Below, in pieces: positions 63,133 to 64,000 of a stretch of DNA of 64,000 nucleotides. The stretch lies in NCBI RefSeq assembly GCF_031551385.1, contig NZ_JAVBNS010000034.1, positions 1 to 64,000 of the forward strand, in the 5' to 3' direction. Position 1 is the stretch's first letter; each line of letters starts with the position of its first letter. Made by a program: the position numbers and the translations under genes. The stretch is from Anaerosporobacter sp031551385. Its GTDB lineage: Bacteria; Bacillota; Clostridia; Lachnospirales; Lachnospiraceae. Below the pieces are notes generated by a model. The model had not been told where the DNA came from. It worked only from the letters and a program-made list of their open reading frames with translations, and searched no databases.

Positions 63133-63343
63133 TTACATCGTAATCACATTGCTCATTATCAGGCTAATGTAAGAATAGCATATAACTCTCTAAATAATCT
63201 TTAAAAGGTCTTATGAATTGAATATAACTTGTATTTTTCCTACCGCTGGCATATAATAGTTTTGATTACTAGTTTTCAATACTAGATGACATGATATTAC
63301 GAACCAATATTCTGTCGTTTTTAGAGAGGGGCATGATTCAGTA
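63133..63343. other. Intergenic region with a rightward promoter
   Basis: A promoter for the last gene, TTGTAT (63229-63234), 17 bp, TATAAT (63252-63257). Nothing else is seen. Confidence 0.6.
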
Positions 63344-64000
63344 ATGAAAAAAAATCAATATTGGTATCCTTTGGATAATGCAGGCAAGATATTTCCCGCC
63401 GTATCAAAAGACAGTAGAAGCAGTGTGTTCCGCCTCTCCTTTTATCTGAAGGAAGAAATTAAGAAGGATATCTTAGAGGATGCTGTCAATCAAGTACTAC
63501 CTAGATTTGAAACATTTGCAGTAGAATTAAAGAGTGGATTATTCTGGTACTACTTATCCGCAAACAAAAAACATTTTTACGTAGAGGAAGAACCTGCTGT
63601 CCTTTGTAAATTCTTCTCTTGGCAGAAGAACAATGGATATCTATTCAAGGTTTACTACTTTGATAATAAAATTACACTAGAAACATTTCATTCACTAACC
63701 GATGGAACGGGTGCTATGGAATTCTTAAAATCCATCGTATATATGTATTATGAATTACAAGGCTTCACATTGGAACACGAAGGACGAATCCGTAGCCAAC
63801 TTCCTCATGATGTAACTGGTGAAGTTGATATGTTCGTAGGCTCTTACGATAAATCCAATAAGAAAAATCTTACGGAAGAACCTGCTTATCACTTATCAGG
63901 TGAGAAATTCGCAAACAACTTTTCACTAGCAATACGTGCCCAAGTACCAACTGATGCACTCCTTGCTGTTGCCAAGTCCCATGATGTCACAATTGGTCAA
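63344..64000 (+). CDS. Alcohol-acetyltransferase/condensation-like protein (partial, runs off the right edge)
   Basis: The frame is open from ATG at 63344 to the window end (219 residues so far), beginning MKKNQYWYPLDNAGKIFPAV. The motif FHSLTDGTGAMEFLK near 126-140 has the shape of the H-x3-DG active site of condensation and acetyltransferase (BAHD/PapA-like) enzymes, although the second histidine is replaced (HSLTD). The ribosome site (GAGAGGGG) is 14 nt away, rather far. Related genes in clostridia are annotated as alcohol acetyltransferase-like; the substrate is unknown. Confidence 0.65.
   Translation, partial: MKKNQYWYPLDNAGKIFPAVSKDSRSSVFRLSFYLKEEIKKDILEDAVNQVLPRFETFAVELKSGLFWYYLSANKKHFYVEEEPAVLCKFFSWQKNNGYLFKVYYFDNKITLETFHSLTDGTGAMEFLKSIVYMYYELQGFTLEHEGRIRSQLPHDVTGEVDMFVGSYDKSNKKNLTEEPAYHLSGEKFANNFSLAIRAQVPTDALLAVAKSHDVTIGQ

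Overview
The window is AT-rich DNA from an endospore-forming, low-GC Gram-positive anaerobe. The evidence is strong Shine-Dalgarno sites, a cotJ spore-coat operon, an O2-sensitive glycyl-radical enzyme with its activase, and clostridial-type mobile elements. A Lachnospiraceae member related to Lachnoclostridium is my best guess. That is inference from protein style, not a database match. I see no rRNA, tRNA or CRISPR array.

Positions 1-30,650 form an accessory region stacked against the 3' end of guaA. From the left it holds: an inverted partial hsdS facing an hsdM-hsdS pair (type I restriction-modification); the remains of an older mobilizable element (mobC fragment plus oriT-like hairpin); a twice-frameshifted AlbA_2/RecG-like gene with a 14-nt tandem repeat; a membrane protein; a complete three-gene ABC-3C type conflict system (7,026-10,687); a YhcG/DUF1016 nuclease; a type III restriction system (Res, Mod) with a UvrD-type helicase-nuclease; and an AbiU2-like HEPN protein. 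Next comes the core of an integrative mobilizable element: relaxase, MobC, oriT, ParR/ParM-like pair, TnpV, RepA-like ATPase beside ACCGCAA iterons, RHH protein, tyrosine integrase and excisionase. Its right end carries a four-gene rightward cassette: XRE regulator, SEFIR protein, unknown protein and minimal nucleotidyltransferase.

Positions 30,650-64,000 are mostly chromosomal. They hold guaA, a small conserved-looking gene, a TetR-flavodoxin-FMN-binding operon, the cotJ operon, a P-type cation ATPase behind a yybP-ykoY (Mn2+) riboswitch, a VanZ-D,D-carboxypeptidase fusion, a LytTR two-component system with an export-type adaptor and permease, a sugar-ABC permease pair, and the start of an acyltransferase-like gene.

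The most striking observation is that cotJC is split. Its N-terminal half (49,171-49,363) directly follows cotJB. Its C-terminal half (35,020-35,366) lies 13.8 kb away on the same strand. Both break points carry the same 12-bp sequence, and joining them there restores an in-frame, normal-looking manganese-catalase-type CotJC. A large serine recombinase sits inside the interval, about 1.5 kb from one break. This is the architecture of a sporulation-excised skin-like element. Unusually, its cargo is metabolic: a nucleoside ABC transporter with BmpA lipoprotein, the YjjI/YjjW glycyl-radical pair and an arylsulfate sulfotransferase-like protein.

A second unlabelled structure is a ~278-nt, nearly palindromic repeat present twice (50,129-50,405 and 60,936-61,214). 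Its stems differ between copies by compensatory base-pair changes, which indicates selection on the folded form.
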